From positions 1 through 51,313 of the forward strand of contig CALUQN010000016.1 in the NCBI GenBank assembly GCA_944322945.1: a stretch of DNA of 51,313 nt, written 5' to 3'. The translations under genes were made by a program, and so were the position numbers. Of this stretch, positions 7,936 to 16,500 are shown in pieces. How positions within the stretch are numbered: the stretch's first letter is position 1; every line of letters begins with the position of its first letter. The notes beneath the pieces are model-generated. The model saw nothing but the letters and a program-made list of their open reading frames with translations. It made no database searches and had not been told where the DNA came from. This DNA is from Candidatus Gastranaerophilales bacterium (GTDB taxonomy: Bacteria > Cyanobacteriota > Vampirovibrionia > Gastranaerophilales > Gastranaerophilaceae).

Positions 7936-10123
7936 TGTTGCCATTACCCTGCTCGAGTTGTTTAATTTTGTTATCAAGTTCATCATCAAGAATTTTAGCA
8001 GGCATATTTATTTTATTTTTTGCAAATTCTTCTGCAATATTTTCCTGATATTTAATACGGTTATGCTGCATACCGCGCAAAATTCTGCTGAATGTCGCCG
8101 CAATAACTTTCAAATCATGAAGAGTCAGCGGGCTGTCTGATAATTGTGAATCGTTCAACCGTTCTACAATGATTTTATCAATCATAGCTTCAATTTCTTC
8201 TGACGTCGGATTTTTAAGAGAACGAACCGCAGATTCAACAGCATCAGCCAGCATACAGATTGCTGTTTCCTTTGTATTCGGTTTTGGACCTGCATAGCGG
8301 AACTGTTCTTCTTTAACGTTTTCAGCGCCTTCTTCCTGAACCGCCTGATTGTAGAAATACGAAGCAAGACCTTCCCCGTGGTGCTGGAGGATAAAGTTTT
8401 GAATAACCGGCGGAATACCGTATTCTTTAGCTAGTTCAACACCGTCTTTCGGGTGTGAGGTAATAACCATTTTACTTAATCTCGGATTAAGTTTTTTATG
8501 CGGGTTTTCAATACAATAGTAGGATTGGTTTTCCACGAAAAACAACGGACGCTTCAACTTACCGACATCGTGGTAAAAAGCTCCGACACTTGCAAGAATC
8601 GGATTTGCACCGACAGCGGTTGCCGCAGCTTCACAGAGATTTGCAACAAGAAGGCTGTGGTGATAAGTTCCGGGCGCTTCCATCTGCAGCCTTTTCAAAA
8701 GCGGCTGGTTGTGGTCAGCGAGTTCCTTCAATCCGTATGAAGTTATAATTCCAAATAAACTTTCAAACAAAGGCAGAGTCCCGAGTACAATTATAGAACT
8801 AATAATACCGTTGAGCGCAACAAACATACAGTTTTTCAAAATCAGCATGTTGCTCACATCTATCAAACATTTTTCAAGCAAATACACGGCAAGCACCAGA
8901 ACTAAACCTGCAATTGATATATCAAAACCGGTTTTGATTAAATCAAATCTCGTTGAATACTGCACCTTAGAAATTTTATGAATTGTAACCATAGAAACAA
9001 CATTCAACAGAACAAATGTGACGAAAAATTGCACGTCGTACTGGAATCCTAAAGTCAATGCCGACAATAAAAGCACTGACGAAATAAATGCAATTCTCGG
9101 GTTTGTAAATATTGCAAGCAAGCATACGAAAGCAGGGAACGGCAAGACATAAGGATAAACCCCCAGCGGCAAAAGATACGCAATCAATGCCATAACAATT
9201 GACAAAACACCGAGTATTTTCAAATATCTTGCTTCCAGATAAGATTTTTCAAAGAATTTCATATAGCACAAGAATAACAACGTCGTGATAAAGACAATCA
9301 CATACATTGCAAAAAATCCTTGCAGACTGAGTTCATAAACACTGTAACCTGCTTGTCTTAAAGCGTCACGTTTCAAACGCGTAACAGGTTCACCTTCAAA
9401 AACAATTTTATCACCTTTTTGGAAAGTTATTTCATAAGGTTTAACCTGATCTTGGGCTGTTTTACGTGCCAAATCCGTCGCAAAATCATCAACGACAAGA
9501 TTCGGTACAATAACCTGTTCAAGCAAAGCTGTTATCACGGAGACCTGCCGTTTGGAAACGTTTTTAATCATATTATCAGAAATAATACGCTCGATATTTT
9601 CGCGTTCATAGTCTTTTTCCGTGATACCGACGCGCAGGATATTCCCTAAAGTAGCGTTTGATTTATCAAAGACTTCACGCAAAGTCGGCTCGTCACTTTT
9701 TAACAAAAAACTAATTACAAAATCTTTTTTATAGGCGTCCGAAATATCAAACAGTATTCCGATTTCATCGACTTTGACATCCTCTTCAACATTTTTCTTT
9801 CTTATTTGCAAAATTGAAGTTTGAAGCATCTGAAGGTTTGTCTTGATAAAATCATCCTCAGCAGGCGTCAAGACAGGTTCAACATTTTGTGCGACTTCTT
9901 TTCTATGCTGTTCGGTACGTTTTACATCAACAACCGTAAGCGTTTTTGGCGCGATTATATCGCGCTTGCTAATACCGTTTTCAATAACGTTTTTGAAAAG
10001 AAAATTAGGAGACGCAATAATAGTTGTCATTAATAAAGTAAAAGCGATGAATGAAAACGTCTTCAGAAATACTGATGAAGTCACAAAATCGCGGATTTTT
10101 GAAAAATATTCTGTTTTTATCAT
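7913..10123 (-). CDS. pgpH: 7TM-HD c-di-AMP phosphodiesterase (PgpH-like)
   Basis: Membrane phosphodiesterase of the 7TMR-HD family; studied members (Listeria PgpH) degrade c-di-AMP. The 736 aa are laid out as an N-terminal membrane helix (about 20-40), a large extracytoplasmic 7TMR-HDED domain (about 45-265), seven membrane segments (about 270-460) and a cytosolic HD domain. The HD motif is H518-D519 in FYHDVGKL, preceded by YHHSLLVANL and followed by HPKDG and LQHHGEG, all metal-ligand motifs of the family. It is the first gene of the pgpH-ybeY-dgkA run. The cognate synthase CdaA is encoded about 7 kb away. Some HD-phosphodiesterases accept other nucleotides, so the substrate is inferred. 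Confidence 0.93.
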   Translation of the reverse strand: MIKTEYFSKIRDFVTSSVFLKTFSFIAFTLLMTTIIASPNFLFKNVIENGISKRDIIAPKTLTVVDVKRTEQHRKEVAQNVEPVLTPAEDDFIKTNLQMLQTSILQIRKKNVEEDVKVDEIGILFDISDAYKKDFVISFLLKSDEPTLREVFDKSNATLGNILRVGITEKDYERENIERIISDNMIKNVSKRQVSVITALLEQVIVPNLVVDDFATDLARKTAQDQVKPYEITFQKGDKIVFEGEPVTRLKRDALRQAGYSVYELSLQGFFAMYVIVFITTLLFLCYMKFFEKSYLEARYLKILGVLSIVMALIAYLLPLGVYPYVLPFPAFVCLLAIFTNPRIAFISSVLLLSALTLGFQYDVQFFVTFVLLNVVSMVTIHKISKVQYSTRFDLIKTGFDISIAGLVLVLAVYLLEKCLIDVSNMLILKNCMFVALNGIISSIIVLGTLPLFESLFGIITSYGLKELADHNQPLLKRLQMEAPGTYHHSLLVANLCEAAATAVGANPILASVGAFYHDVGKLKRPLFFVENQSYYCIENPHKKLNPRLSKMVITSHPKDGVELAKEYGIPPVIQNFILQHHGEGLASYFYNQAVQEEGAENVKEEQFRYAGPKPNTKETAICMLADAVESAVRSLKNPTSEEIEAMIDKIIVERLNDSQLSDSPLTLHDLKVIAATFSRILRGMQHNRIKYQENIAEEFAKNKINMPAKILDDELDNKIKQLEQGNGNNDENNKN

Positions 10124-10153
10124 AAATAATTACCTAAATTTAGTTTTATATAC

Positions 10154-11113
10154 CTATTTTATATCTTCTTTAAAATTTTTCAAGTTTTGGGATTTGAGCC
10201 TTTGCTGAATATCTTCAAGCAGCTTGCGGTTTATAGAGAGCAAATCCGCAAGAACTGCAATAATAGCAATCTGAAATCCGACAATCAACAATACCGCCGC
10301 AAGAATAAGCGACTGCACATGCCCGCTGCCGTCACCCGCCAGATAATAGCACACAAAACGACCGCCAAGCAGCAAGCCGGATAACAAAAATAATATTGCA
10401 AAAATTATAAAAAATCTGAATGGTCTATATATAATGAACATCCTGAGCATTGTAAAAATTGAACGTCTCACATAATCAAACATATTACGTACAAGTTTTG
10501 ATTTTCTGAGCTCAGGATTAACATTTACAGGCACACAGACAAGAGGCAGAGCTTTTGCCTTGGATTGAATAATGGTTTCCAGTGTATATGTATAATTATC
10601 AAAAACATTCAGTTTTATAGCTGCATTTTTAGAAAATGCCCTGAACCCGCTAGGTGCATCCTGAATATCGGTGGAGCTCACAAGCCGCATAACAGCAGAC
10701 CCCAGCTTTTGCAGAAATTTTTTAAGCGGAGAAAAATGGGCTATCTTATCAACAGGACGAGTTCCGATAACAATATCCGCCTTGTTTTCTAAAATAGGTT
10801 TAACTAAATCAGGGATACAATTTGCATCATACTGATTATCAGCATCAGTGTTCACAATAATATCAGCTCCCATATCAAGTGCTTTGTTTAAACCTGTGAT
10901 AAATGATTTTGCCAATCCGAGATTCTTTGAATGCCTTACAATATGCTTAACACCGCAGCGATTTGCAGTTTCTGCAGTAGAGTCAGCAGAGCCGTCATCT
11001 ATAACCAACACTTCTATTTCATCTATCCCGTCAATATGTTTTGGCAGAGCCTTCAATGTCACCGGCAGAGTATCTTCTTCATTAAAACACGGTATCTGTA
11101 TGACAAGTTTCAT
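10154..11113 (-). CDS. Family 2 glycosyltransferase, DPM1-like, with C-terminal membrane helices
   Basis: GT-A fold enzyme of 319 aa. The start QIPCFNEEDTLPVTL, the VLVIDDGSADST motif and the metal-binding DAD in NTDADNQYD are typical of dolichol- or polyprenyl-phosphate sugar transferases. Two hydrophobic segments near 235-255 and 270-300 anchor it in the membrane. It probably transfers a sugar from an NDP-sugar to undecaprenyl phosphate (family knowledge). A divergent GT-C gene starts 64 bp away and could use the lipid-linked sugar as donor, a common pairing. GGGAGAGAG stands before the ATG. The sugar is not predictable. Confidence 0.9.
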   Translation of the reverse strand: MKLVIQIPCFNEEDTLPVTLKALPKHIDGIDEIEVLVIDDGSADSTAETANRCGVKHIVRHSKNLGLAKSFITGLNKALDMGADIIVNTDADNQYDANCIPDLVKPILENKADIVIGTRPVDKIAHFSPLKKFLQKLGSAVMRLVSSTDIQDAPSGFRAFSKNAAIKLNVFDNYTYTLETIIQSKAKALPLVCVPVNVNPELRKSKLVRNMFDYVRRSIFTMLRMFIIYRPFRFFIIFAILFLLSGLLLGGRFVCYYLAGDGSGHVQSLILAAVLLIVGFQIAIIAVLADLLSINRKLLEDIQQRLKSQNLKNFKEDIK

Positions 11114-11149
11114 AAAAACTCTCTCCCTTTTAAAATTTATTTTTTATTA

Positions 11150-11176
11150 TATAATTAATTTGTAAATATTACAAAT
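11150..11176 (+). promoter_or_regulatory. -10 box and perfect inverted repeat in front of the GT-C gene
   Basis: TATAAT at 11150-11155 is followed by a perfect 8-bp inverted repeat, ATTTGTAA-ATA-TTACAAAT (11158-11176), which ends one base before the ATG at 11178. No ribosome site is visible. The repeat covers the expected transcription start, so it could be an operator or a short leader hairpin. Confidence 0.5.
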
Positions 11177-11177
11177 C

Positions 11178-12812
11178 ATGAAAAAACAGGGATATTTAAC
11201 AGCTTTAATAGTAATACTTGGTGTGATTCTTAGAACTGCATTTCTAAATAAAACCGAAGGCTTATGGAATGACGAATATGTGAGCTACATGATTGCGGCA
11301 AAACCGTTTTGGAATGATTTTTGGCAGGGTGTTATTTCCCAGTGCCACATGCCTATTTATTACCTGTACCTGAAACTTACGATGTTTCTTTTCGGCGATA
11401 ACGATATAATCCTGCGAAGTTCCTCGGTTTTTGCAGGCATGCTCTCAATAATCGTAATGTATTATACAGGTAAAACTAAAGATGATAAAACAGGACTTAT
11501 TACAGCATTATTTACTGCAATAAGTTCTTTTTTAATCTACTACTCCCAAGAAGTAAGACTCTATTCGCTGCTGTTTTTATTTTCAGCGCTCTCGCTTTGG
11601 GCAACTCTTCGGCTCTTAAAAGAACAATCGTTGAGCCGGGTAATTTATTACATTATCTCAAATCTGCTAATTATATTCACACACACAATAGGTTTTGTAT
11701 ATGCCGGGCTAAACCTGATATTTGTAAGCTTTATTCTATTTGAAAGCCACAAAAAAAGCATAATAAAACTATGGTCAGTTATAGCAGTTGGTACAATCTG
11801 CGCCTCGCCGCTGATTATCAAAATATTCACAACCCAATCATTTTCCCAATGGTGGGATAGTTTTACAATATCAAAAATAGGATTTTTGCTGACTGATTAC
11901 TTTTCACCGGTTTTGACAAACCTTATCAGTGCTCCGGATGTATTTTTCTATGACAAAAGCCTGAAATTTATTGTCTGTGCAATTCTGCCTGCACTGATTG
12001 CTGTCTTTTGGATTACAAAATCAATTAAAACCAAACAAAATACCGGGCTTTTACTCATTTGCGCAGGAACAATTCTGACACTTACAATAGCTGCAATTTC
12101 AGGAAAACTTGTGTTCACAACCAAATATTCCATAGAAATCTATCCTATTCTAATTTATCTGGCAGCAACCGGTGCAATGTCCGTCAACAACAAATTTTTG
12201 AAAAACACTTTGATTGCCGTATTCTGCCTGATAAATCTGGGATATTTAATATTCAGCCCGATATCCGCCCCTAAAATTAAACGTGCTGAAGGAAATAAAA
12301 TTGTCGCAGACATGCTCCAACGCGCAAATATCCAAAAAGACGACACAATCCTTTTAACATATTATGATAAAAGCCGGTTTGAAAAATACTTTGATTTTTC
12401 CAACTATGATGTAATCTCAATTAATAAAGGAAACTTTAATGAATATCTGACACCTGATACAACATATCTGGATGCCTATAAAAACGGTAAACAGCTTTAC
12501 AGAGCCGTATTTACGGATTATAACAACAAACACTTTGAAAACAAAGTTTACAACCTGATACTTAAAGAGATGAAAAAAGGTCAAAGTTTATACCTGATAA
12601 CGCTAGACAGTGTATCAAACTTACAGCCTGAACAGGTGGCTGCAATAGTCAAAAATGACAGTCTTTATGAAAAAACTCCGCTGCTGTTTCTGGTGTTCTC
12701 ATACGTCAAAAGCGAGGGGTTTAATATACTGGCAAAACACTTGCAAATAGCGCATTTTGAAGTAAAAGGAAACTGGAGGCTAATCAAGTTAACAAAACTT
12801 AACAATGATTAA
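11178..12812 (+). CDS. GT39/ArnT-like integral-membrane glycosyltransferase
   Basis: 544 aa with about ten hydrophobic segments in the first 370 residues and a soluble C-terminal part of about 170 residues. In the first periplasmic loop, LWNDEYVSYMIA carries the acidic pair expected for GT-C enzymes, and HMPIYYLYLK corresponds to the second conserved loop. Such enzymes move a sugar from a polyprenyl-phosphate donor to an extracytoplasmic acceptor. It is divergent from the DPM1-like gene, which could make its donor. No ribosome site precedes the ATG; an 8-bp inverted repeat occupies that place. Acceptor unknown. Confidence 0.85.
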   Translation: MKKQGYLTALIVILGVILRTAFLNKTEGLWNDEYVSYMIAAKPFWNDFWQGVISQCHMPIYYLYLKLTMFLFGDNDIILRSSSVFAGMLSIIVMYYTGKTKDDKTGLITALFTAISSFLIYYSQEVRLYSLLFLFSALSLWATLRLLKEQSLSRVIYYIISNLLIIFTHTIGFVYAGLNLIFVSFILFESHKKSIIKLWSVIAVGTICASPLIIKIFTTQSFSQWWDSFTISKIGFLLTDYFSPVLTNLISAPDVFFYDKSLKFIVCAILPALIAVFWITKSIKTKQNTGLLLICAGTILTLTIAAISGKLVFTTKYSIEIYPILIYLAATGAMSVNNKFLKNTLIAVFCLINLGYLIFSPISAPKIKRAEGNKIVADMLQRANIQKDDTILLTYYDKSRFEKYFDFSNYDVISINKGNFNEYLTPDTTYLDAYKNGKQLYRAVFTDYNNKHFENKVYNLILKEMKKGQSLYLITLDSVSNLQPEQVAAIVKNDSLYEKTPLLFLVFSYVKSEGFNILAKHLQIAHFEVKGNWRLIKLTKLNND

Positions 12813-12882
12813 AAAACTAGCAATTTTATTTTTGTTTGAGCGTCTATATATATAGAAGACCTCAGTGTGTAGGGACAAAAAA

Positions 12883-14388
12883 ATGAGTGTAGAAAAGGTT
12901 AATTACAACAGCATATTGCAGAGTAAGGCACGGCCTGAGAGACTAAATGCATCCATAGAACCGGGCTCCGCACAGAGAAATCATTATTTGAATTTTACCG
13001 GAGCGAGAGCCGCGGCACAGCCGATATCAATGGTATCAACACCGGAAATTAAAGAAGTCCTAATGAAATTAATGCCGTCAATATTCAGAGGCATGCAAAA
13101 ACTAAAAAACAGCATCGGGGAATTTCAAAACATCGTAATTAACTCACTGGGTACCGGTTTAGTTGCACCAATATTAATCAAATATAACTTTTTATCAAAA
13201 ACAGACGAGGACACGAGAACATATACAGCCTGGAGACAGCCTATATCGGCAGTTCTTGCGGTTTTAACGCAGGCTCTGATTACTATTCCGTTTGACTTTG
13301 TAATCAACAAAATGGTGAATAACGGCGAGTTTGGAATAAAATATAACCTGACATTCGCGCCGGATGAAAAACTACTGAAAAAAGAAATTAAAGAAAAAAA
13401 CAAACACAGACACCTTTCCAAAAAACAGCTGAATGATATGGTAAAAGAACAAAAAAACAAACAGCTTGAAGAGGTTGTTAATACACTCTTAACAGAAAAC
13501 AAAATAAAATTCAGCCAATACAATAATCCAAATCTTGTTGCTTTACCGGAGGATGAACTGAGACAACTCGCGCTTGATACTCTTCAAGAAGAATTAAATG
13601 TTGAACAAAGTGAACTTAAAAGAAGTTATAAAGAAAAAACACCGGCAAGATTACAGCGTACTGATTTCTTCAGAACTCATCCGGAAGAATCACTTAAATT
13701 TCTGAACGAAGTTGACGCACTCATTGACAGTGCTAAAAACGACAAAGATTTGAAATCTAAATTCAAACGTAAACTAAAAGAATTAAAACAAATGAAAGCA
13801 GATCCCGAATACCTCACAATGATGCAGGAAATTCGCGACCGACACTCATACCACGACAAAAAAACAAAACAACACGTACCTTTAAAAGAAATAACAAAAC
13901 TAAAAGTCAAAGGTATGATTGAAGACCACTCAACATATTCAATATTCAAAGATTTCGCATCTCTCCAACAACAAATCACCGACGAAGGAGTAAAACGCGT
14001 AAATGAAATTGACGGAGCGATAAAAGTACTATCACAAGCAATAAAAGATATTAAAGAAAATCCTAAACTAACAATAAACGAAGTCTATGAAACAATAAAA
14101 CAGCAAATAGAAGAAAAAGGTCTTAAATCAAGACTTGAAGACTTCAAACTGCCGAAAGAAATGGTAAAACGGCTTGAAAAAATGGTCAAATCAAATGTTT
14201 CAGCACTAAAACAGATGTCCGGATTAGTCGTTTCATTTATGATGCTTCCGGTAACCTGCGCATTACTGAACTGGACATACCCGAGATTTATGGATATCGT
14301 ATTCCCGAACCTTTCTAACAAAAAGCACGACACAGAATCCAGCAACCTCATAGAAAGAGCGACAAAGAAGGGAGGGATTAGCGCATGA
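12883..14388 (+). CDS. Lineage-specific membrane protein with NFTG motif and coiled coil
   Basis: Not assigned to a known family. The start is the ATG at 12883 because AGGGA lies eight bases upstream; an in-frame GTG at 12865 has no such site. The N-terminal 40 residues are disordered-looking and end in YLNFTG (37-40), a motif I associate with many Gastranaerophilales proteins. Then come helices and a hydrophobic segment near 115-140, a long Lys/Glu-rich region of about 250 residues predicted as coiled coil, and a C-terminal membrane segment (SGLVVSFMMLPVTCALL). The stop overlaps the next ATG by four bases. The perfect palindrome CTATATATATAG lies at 12844-12855 upstream. Probably a membrane partner of the next gene. 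Confidence 0.75.
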   Translation: MSVEKVNYNSILQSKARPERLNASIEPGSAQRNHYLNFTGARAAAQPISMVSTPEIKEVLMKLMPSIFRGMQKLKNSIGEFQNIVINSLGTGLVAPILIKYNFLSKTDEDTRTYTAWRQPISAVLAVLTQALITIPFDFVINKMVNNGEFGIKYNLTFAPDEKLLKKEIKEKNKHRHLSKKQLNDMVKEQKNKQLEEVVNTLLTENKIKFSQYNNPNLVALPEDELRQLALDTLQEELNVEQSELKRSYKEKTPARLQRTDFFRTHPEESLKFLNEVDALIDSAKNDKDLKSKFKRKLKELKQMKADPEYLTMMQEIRDRHSYHDKKTKQHVPLKEITKLKVKGMIEDHSTYSIFKDFASLQQQITDEGVKRVNEIDGAIKVLSQAIKDIKENPKLTINEVYETIKQQIEEKGLKSRLEDFKLPKEMVKRLEKMVKSNVSALKQMSGLVVSFMMLPVTCALLNWTYPRFMDIVFPNLSNKKHDTESSNLIERATKKGGISA

Positions 14389-15161
14389 TTAAACCCGTCG
14401 GCATAGATACAGCAATCCACACAATAGTAAAAGGCGTAAGAAAAGCAGGCTCAACCGCACTCGATTACGGGATTAAAAAGCCGCTAAAAGTCCTCTCAAA
14501 CGCAAAATTTATGGACACTATCTGTGATTCATATCAAAAAGAAAAAATGAACGTTATAACCGGTATCGGCGTAGGTTCAATTGTTCTAAAAGACGGATAC
14601 GGGTGCTATCTGTATGTAAAACAGAGCTTGCACAACGATAAAATTCCGGAAGATAAACGTAAATTTGTTGCTGCGCTTGACTTAACCAACGGCGGGTTGA
14701 TGATACTGACACAGCTTGGAATGTTCTTTACAATTTCAAGACCCGCGGTCCAGAAAAAAATGTTCAATGCTCTGTTTGGCAAAACCTTCTGCCGTGCAGC
14801 TAAAAAGAGTAATTTAGAAATTCTATCCCACATGGATAAAATAAACGGCAAAGTTCCAGGCAAAAAATTCCACACAGCATACAACCAGATAGAAAAAGAT
14901 ATGAACTCCGTATTCGGACACCTGGTAGGGCTTGCAGCCTCAACAATACTTGCAAAACGTGTCATAGTTCCGTTCATTGCAACACCGCTTGCTGATAAAG
15001 CTAAAGCGTGGATGTGCAGAAATGACAAACCTGATAAAGTCCATAAAGATACAACAAACACTTACAACAAATACATCCCGGCAGTAAAACTCTCGGAAAA
15101 AGCAACACAAACCTCTACAAAATTATTGAACAAATTCGGCATTAAAAAGGATGCCGCATAG
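14385..15161 (+). CDS. Lineage-specific membrane protein, coupled to the preceding gene
   Basis: Not recognised. 258 aa with at least three hydrophobic stretches: around 55-75 (TGIGVGSIVLKDGYGCYLYV), 95-120 (GGLMILTQLGMFFTI) and 180-205 (LVGLAASTILAKRVIVPFI). The C-terminus is basic. The ATG sits inside the stop of the preceding gene (ATGA), with GGAGGG a few bases upstream, so the two products are probably made in fixed ratio and may form a complex. A strong terminator follows. No catalytic motif visible. Confidence 0.75.
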   Translation: MIKPVGIDTAIHTIVKGVRKAGSTALDYGIKKPLKVLSNAKFMDTICDSYQKEKMNVITGIGVGSIVLKDGYGCYLYVKQSLHNDKIPEDKRKFVAALDLTNGGLMILTQLGMFFTISRPAVQKKMFNALFGKTFCRAAKKSNLEILSHMDKINGKVPGKKFHTAYNQIEKDMNSVFGHLVGLAASTILAKRVIVPFIATPLADKAKAWMCRNDKPDKVHKDTTNTYNKYIPAVKLSEKATQTSTKLLNKFGIKKDAA

Positions 15162-15180
15162 AATTTAATAATAACCAAAC

Positions 15181-15212
15181 AAAAAAGCGTCTTTAAAAAA
15201 GACGCTTTTTTG
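15181..15212. terminator. Bidirectional Rho-independent terminator
   Basis: AAAAAAGCGTCTTT / AAAGACGCTTTTTT hairpin with a 3-nt loop, A-tract on one side and T-tract on the other. It serves both the plus-strand membrane-protein pair and the minus-strand 115-aa gene that ends at 15219. Confidence 0.9.
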
Positions 15213-15218
15213 TAAACA

Positions 15219-15566
15219 TTAAAACGGTTTTGTCTGATTCAATTTCAAACGTAAATCTCTAAACCGTGCAACATCTTCCTGAGTTTTTCCGGAATCTCTG
15301 AATACCGCCTGGGCAGACGGATGCACCATCAACACATAATCCATGTGGATTTCAAGAAAGTTATAACGTCTCGGCGGCTGGTTAGAATTTTTCGGATAAA
15401 TTTCCGCATTAGTAACAGCCAGAAAACGGCGTTCCTTATCGTTCAGCAAATCCGTTAATTCACGATTGGTATTTGTATATTTAGAAACATGGACTATACC
15501 TTTAATATCGTGGTCTACTGTCAGAATGCTTACTTCTATAGGTACTGTATCAATATTTTTAGCCAT
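15219..15566 (-). CDS. Small soluble protein, function unknown (perhaps DUF6812-type)
   Basis: 115 aa, no signal peptide or membrane segment. The N-terminal half looks like a small beta barrel (VEVSILTVDHDIKGIVHV, FLAVTNAEIYP, YNFLEIHMDYVLMVHP). The C-terminus is a charged helix. I associate such short beta proteins with a DUF seen in cyanobacterial relatives, but the name is uncertain. AAAGGA precedes the ATG and a good promoter (TAGACA-17-TATAGT) lies just upstream, so it has its own transcript, ending at the shared terminator. Confidence 0.8.
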   Translation of the reverse strand: MAKNIDTVPIEVSILTVDHDIKGIVHVSKYTNTNRELTDLLNDKERRFLAVTNAEIYPKNSNQPPRRYNFLEIHMDYVLMVHPSAQAVFRDSGKTQEDVARFRDLRLKLNQTKPF

Positions 15567-15592
15567 ACTTATATCCTTTACTTATGTAATAT

Positions 15593-15621
15593 ACTATAAT
15601 ACATTTTGCACAAATTGTCTA
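15593..15621 (-). promoter_or_regulatory. Sigma70-type promoter of the 115-aa gene
   Basis: On the minus strand, TAGACA (15616-15621) and TATAGT (15593-15598) are separated by exactly 17 bp, and the -10 lies 27 bp before the ATG. It overlaps the region just after the yitT stop. Confidence 0.6.
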
Positions 15622-15625
15622 CATA

Positions 15626-16498
15626 TTAAAATTTAACAAGTTTCTTTTTCAACCGTGTGCCGTAAGCTTCGTGGACATCAATAATTGCCATAAAAGCGTT
15701 AGGATCAATACTTTTTATAACTTCTTTCATTTTAGAAAGTTCAAGACGGGATACCACACAATAAATAATATCTTTACTCAAACCAGAATAACCGCCTTTA
15801 CCCTTCATATAGGTAACACTTATATCAAGATTTTCAACAAGTTCTTTTCCGATTTCAAAAGTTTTGTCACTAATGACCTGGACGGATTTTGAACTGTTAA
15901 GCCCGTCAAGAACAATATCAATCATTTTTGAAGCAATAATATACGTCAAAATTGAATACATAGCGCGTTCCCAGGTGAAAACAAATCCGCACAAAACATA
16001 AACAATCAGATTTATCGACATAATAATTTCGCCGACAGAAAACCCGAATTTTTTAGATAGAAAAAGCGACATAATTTCAGTACCGTCAAGAGAGCCTTCA
16101 CTTTTGAGCACAACACCGACGCCTGTACCGAGAATCAATCCGCCGAAAACTGTTGCGAGCAGCAAGTCAGTCGTAACCTGATAAGCGTGAAAAATATTTA
16201 CTGCAAGAGCCAGAATGATATTAGCATAAAAAGTTTGCAAAACGAATTTTTTACCCATTTTGGTGAACGCAAGACATATAAAAGGCAGGTTAAACAGGAA
16301 AATCAACAGCCCCAGATTATACTTAGTCAGGTAGCTTGCTATCATAGAAAGACCGATGACACCGCCGTCTATTATATTATTCGGAACAAGAAACCCCTCA
16401 AGAGCAAACGCCGCGATAAAAGCACCTACAGTCAAAAAGAATATTCGTCTGAATATTCTGAAAAACACCTGTTTTAAAGATGTATTGTTTTCTGACAT
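15626..16498 (-). CDS. YitT family membrane protein (DUF161 + DUF2179)
   Basis: 290 aa. Five to six hydrophobic segments fill residues 20-180, with the glycine-rich family pattern NNIIDGGVIGLSMI and SEGSLDGTEIMSLF. The C-terminal 80 residues (KSVQVISDKTFEIGKEL...GKGGYSG...IYCVVSRLEL) form the cytosolic DUF2179 domain. Transport activity has not been firmly assigned to this family. It begins two bases after the cdaA stop and is the last gene of the lysA-cdaA-yitT operon, which hints at a c-di-AMP-linked membrane function (inference). Confidence 0.93.
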   Translation of the reverse strand: MSENNTSLKQVFFRIFRRIFFLTVGAFIAAFALEGFLVPNNIIDGGVIGLSMIASYLTKYNLGLLIFLFNLPFICLAFTKMGKKFVLQTFYANIILALAVNIFHAYQVTTDLLLATVFGGLILGTGVGVVLKSEGSLDGTEIMSLFLSKKFGFSVGEIIMSINLIVYVLCGFVFTWERAMYSILTYIIASKMIDIVLDGLNSSKSVQVISDKTFEIGKELVENLDISVTYMKGKGGYSGLSKDIIYCVVSRLELSKMKEVIKSIDPNAFMAIIDVHEAYGTRLKKKLVKF

Positions 16499-16500
16499 AA

